A program made the translations under genes and the position numbers. A model generated the notes under the pieces. It searched no databases. It worked only from the letters and a program-made list of their open reading frames with translations, and was not told the origin of the DNA. This document shows, one piece after another, positions 5,549 to 7,290 of a stretch of 7,290 bases of DNA; within the stretch, counting starts at the first letter, position 1, and every line of letters begins with the position of its first letter. The stretch is from Limnospira platensis (GTDB lineage Bacteria > Cyanobacteriota > Cyanobacteriia > Cyanobacteriales > Microcoleaceae), in assembly GCF_046480435.1 (NCBI RefSeq), contig NZ_PKGC01000203.1. One strand, 5' to 3'.

Positions 5549-6299
5549 CTAATTTGATTGTTCCATTGTTAAGGATACAGCGTTGGCATTGTCAATTGCC
5601 GTCTTATCATCATGACAGTGGCGGTGTAATAGTTGAAGGTTCTTGTATTCATCCTTTCCGCCTTGGCTTCGAGGTACAATGTGGTCTACTTCAATTAAGT
5701 CTGATGGAGTAAAGTATTGCCCACACCAGGTACACCTGCCTTTTTGCTTTTTGAGTAGTTTGGCTACCCTTGTCGGTGTGTCGATTGCTTGTCCTTTCCT
5801 GGTTGCCCAGTAAGTCCAGTTTCCGTCGTATGGTGTTGCTTCCGGGTGTATTAGGGTATGTCTGACAATCGGAGTCCAATTATGTTTCCATAATTGGAGT
5901 CCATCTCTAGTTTGGAATAACCATGATTCATGCCTTTCTTTCCCGTTGCTAAGTTTAACCGTTCCATATCTGAAATAGTTCCTTAGCTTTTTATAACTCG
6001 CCTTTCTGCATCTCGATACTGTCCATGCCCTTAACATTAGCCAGACTATGTTGTCTAGCTTAACGAAGGTCTCTTTTGAGACTACCGCTGAATAATAGTT
6101 TGACCATCCCCGAATGATTGGGTTTAGTTTGCTAATCAGGGCTGATTGAGGTGCAGTTTTGTGTTTTTTAACTTCACCTTTTATCACTTCTATGTGGGCT
6201 TTAACTGCTTTGTTGCTGGGTTTAATGAGGGTTTTGTGACCGATTAATCGGCTTGTTGCCCCACCTGTTTTCCCAGATTTATATTTACTTACCGGGTAT
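5549..6299 (-). pseudogene. Intron B reverse transcriptase/maturase: C-terminal part with maturase and HNH domains, split by intron C
   Basis: Group II intron proteins assist splicing and retrohoming. This part begins just after the intron C junction with YPVSKYKSGKTGG and RLIGHKTLIKPSNKAVKAHI, typical of the region before the maturase domain. The maturase (GIIM) motif LNPIIRGWSNYYS follows. The last 65 residues form an HNH endonuclease: CTWC, IEVDHIVPRSQGG, YKNLQLLHRHC. The longest ATG-started piece (from 6187) is 212 aa, but the true frame continues upstream without a stop to 6299 and resumes at 7259. The antisense insertion of intron C cuts the polymerase domain from maturase and endonuclease, so this copy should be inactive although the C-terminal frame remains open. 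No start for a free-standing protein is evident. Confidence 0.9.
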
Positions 6300-6828
6300 G
6301 TGCGAAACGTTTAGGAGTGAAATAGGGCTGCGATGCCCGAAATAACCTCCTAGTGGGACTTTCACCCATTGGTGGAATATAGGAATTGACTCTCATCCCC
6401 GACCATCCCATAACTGTTTATATGTCCCGACGCTTGGAGCAATCTCAGCAAGGCAGGGAACTCAGGGTCAAGACTGATAGCTTAAACGATGGGAGTTGTG
6501 ACCCATCTAGTAAAGCAGGAAGTTGAGAGTAACGGCGGTAGCCACCTCCAGTTTCAGGATTCATAACCCGTCAGATTGAAGCGGGGAACGGAAGGCGTGA
6601 AGTAGAACCTACTACCATATGCGACCACTGCCAACCATCCATGACTAAGGAAATCTGAATGTTCCGACTTGAACCATCGTAATAAGTAAGTAGCGAAATA
6701 AGTTGACACGCTGCGCTCAAAAGAGTAAGGGGAAAAGTAGGAGTCTCAACTCACTACCTACACAGACCTTTAAAATTACCCCGGTGGAAAGGACAAGTCT
6801 AAAGATGGAATGCCCGTATAAACGGAAC

Positions 6829-6964
6829 GTTTAAACCCCTTTTAGGCTCTCAAGTGGCAGGATGTACCTGCACAGTAGTGAAAAGTGTAAGCGTATGTTT
6901 AAACCCCTTTTAGGCTCTCAAGTGGCAGGATGTACCTGCACAGTAGTGAAAAGTGTAAGCGTAT
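6829..6964 (+). repeat. Exact 68-bp tandem duplication inside intron C
   Basis: Copy 1 is 6829-6896 and copy 2 is 6897-6964, with no mismatch seen. Each copy starts GTTTAAACCCCTTTTAGGCT, contains the hairpin GCAGG-ATGTA-CCTGC and ends AAGTGTAAGCGTAT. Copy 2 runs into ACCTTT, forming candidate EBS1 ATACCT at the junction, whereas copy 1 runs into GTTT. The identity suggests a recent slippage or recombination event, or an assembly artefact. Confidence 0.95.
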
Positions 6965-7182
6965 ACCTTTAAGGGGAAAGGATGTGACTGAAAGCCAATG
7001 CCTAACTGTAATGGTTAGGATATGCCCACTAGTCACGGTGTGGATATAGAGACTGCGACAAGTAAGAGTTTTATGACGAAAGCGAGTTTAAAGACTACGT
7101 GTTGTATTTAGCTCCCAAAGTTGAGGTTACAAAGCGGGGGGTTGTAGCCCTGTTCCTACTGACAATAGGGTATCTACATTAG

Positions 7183-7216
7183 GAGCCGTGTGATGTGAAA
7201 GTATCAAGCACGGTTT
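7183..7216 (+). ncRNA. Group II intron domain V of intron C
   Basis: A 34-base helix starting GAGCCGTGTGAT, with GUGAAAGU loop region, closing AUCAAGCACGGUUU. It carries the AGC triad and GAAA tetraloop and corresponds position by position to domain V of intron B. The three bases before it are TAG (7180-7182), in the same place as the stop codon before domain V of intron B. Confidence 0.94.
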
Positions 7217-7258
7217 GGAATTGGAGTTGGGGAAGGCGACTTCCCTTTCGACCATAAC
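7217..7258 (+). ncRNA. Domain VI and 3' splice site of intron C
   Basis: GGGGAAG pairs through GCGA with CTTCCC, followed by TTTCGACCATAAC. The A at 7251, eight bases from the 3' end, is the candidate branch point. The AC ending at 7258 is the only nearby end that restores the reverse transcriptase frame. Confidence 0.8.
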
Positions 7259-7290
7259 TGCCTGATATTGAATCCTAGAAAATCGAACCC
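7259..7290 (-). pseudogene. Intron B reverse transcriptase, short segment beyond intron C
   Basis: The minus strand reads GFDFLGFNIR plus the first two bases of a Gln codon, which the base at 6299 completes. G(F/V)(D/E)FLGF is the conserved block near the end of the group II intron reverse transcriptase domain, and it should continue NIRQYPV, as it does across the deleted intron C. The rest of the polymerase lies beyond the window edge. Confidence 0.88.

Larger units (their letters stand above)
6300..7258 (+). mobile_element. Group II intron C, complete, ORF-less, inserted antisense into the intron B protein gene
   Basis: The 959-base intron starts GTGCG (6300) and ends CATAAC (7258). Domain I starts like intron A. 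Later helices include GTGACT/AGTCAC and CCTAAC/GTTAGG around 6984-7037, a domain IV of roughly 100 bases without an ORF, domain V at 7183-7216 and domain VI at 7217-7258. Candidate EBS1 ATACCT (6963-6968) can pair with IBS1 GGGTAT (6294-6299), with one G-U pair. Removing 6300-7258 joins minus-strand AGG-CA to A-TAC-CCG as Arg-Gln-Tyr-Pro, in frame with the reverse transcriptase. With no protein of its own, it would need a maturase in trans. A 68-base exact tandem duplication lies inside. Confidence 0.92.
5473..7290 (-). mobile_element. Group II intron B (CL-type), 3' part, interrupted by intron C
   Basis: Reading the minus strand, the intron-encoded protein ends at TAG (5551-5549) and is followed directly by domain V (5548-5515) and domain VI (5514-5473). 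By comparison with intron C the last eight bases are ACCCCTAC, ending at 5473 with the required AY dinucleotide. The 5' half, with the ribozyme core and the polymerase part of the protein, lies beyond the right edge. Intron C occupies 6300-7258 within the coding sequence, on the opposite strand. The encoded HNH domain and the domain V sequence point to the bacterial CL class common in cyanobacteria. Confidence 0.88.

Noticed and set aside
5346..5712. Plus-strand ORFs at 5346-5552 and 5524-5712
   Set aside because: They straddle the A/B intron junction or lie antisense to domain V and the intron B protein; no protein features.
5691..5879. Minus-strand ORF of 62 codons
   Set aside because: It is an alternative frame within the intron B maturase-HNH coding sequence.
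6829..6964. CRISPR or satellite-like array
   Set aside because: There are only two directly abutting 68-bp copies with no spacers, inside a group II intron.

Overview
The window looks like an accessory-rich stretch of a filamentous-type cyanobacterial chromosome (Arthrospira/Limnospira-like gut feeling, not provable here). Support: three copies of the cyanobacterial HIP1 octamer GCGATCGC (2072, 4153, 4890), a cyanobacterial-type soluble pyrophosphatase, and the kinds of mobile DNA that fill such genomes: TnpB-only IS200/IS605-type elements, an IscB/HEARO element and CL-type group II introns.

Layout from left to right. 2-236: frameshifted C-terminal remnant of a probable transposase. 291-1598: a zinc-finger-less TnpB pseudogene with hairpins at both ends. 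1599-1779: structured non-coding DNA in front of ppa, possibly another decayed omega-RNA end. 1780-2328: intact ppa (inorganic pyrophosphatase). 2329-3882: an IscB element, with structured omega-RNA (HEARO) followed by iscB; iscB carries a one-base frameshift and a run of 69 Ns. 3883-4621: a decayed TnpB element that lost the nuclease core but kept its 3' hairpins. 4646-5011: intact panD (aspartate 1-decarboxylase). 5012-5275: mostly unassigned DNA with a short ORF cut by the next element. 5276-7290: three nested group II introns.

The nested introns are the most striking structure. Intron A (+ strand, 5' end GTGCG at 5276) is interrupted after 5472 by intron B lying on the minus strand, whose 3' end, domains V and VI and the C-terminal part of its reverse transcriptase/maturase-HNH protein are visible. 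The coding sequence of B is itself split at 6299/7259 by a complete, ORF-less intron C on the + strand (6300-7258). Removing C in silico joins the two halves of the B protein in frame, which fixes the C boundaries to the base. Because C is antisense to B and B is antisense to A, splicing cannot repair the interrupted messages.

Only ppa and panD look like ordinary intact housekeeping genes. They are separated by two OMEGA-type (RNA-guided nuclease) insertions that abut each other; ppa and panD may once have been neighbours. The three OMEGA nuclease genes in the first 4.6 kb all look damaged, yet their guide-RNA-like ends remain recognisable. If these RNAs are still made, their guides would come from the adjoining host DNA: the 3' end of ppa for IscB and the panD leader for the second TnpB element.
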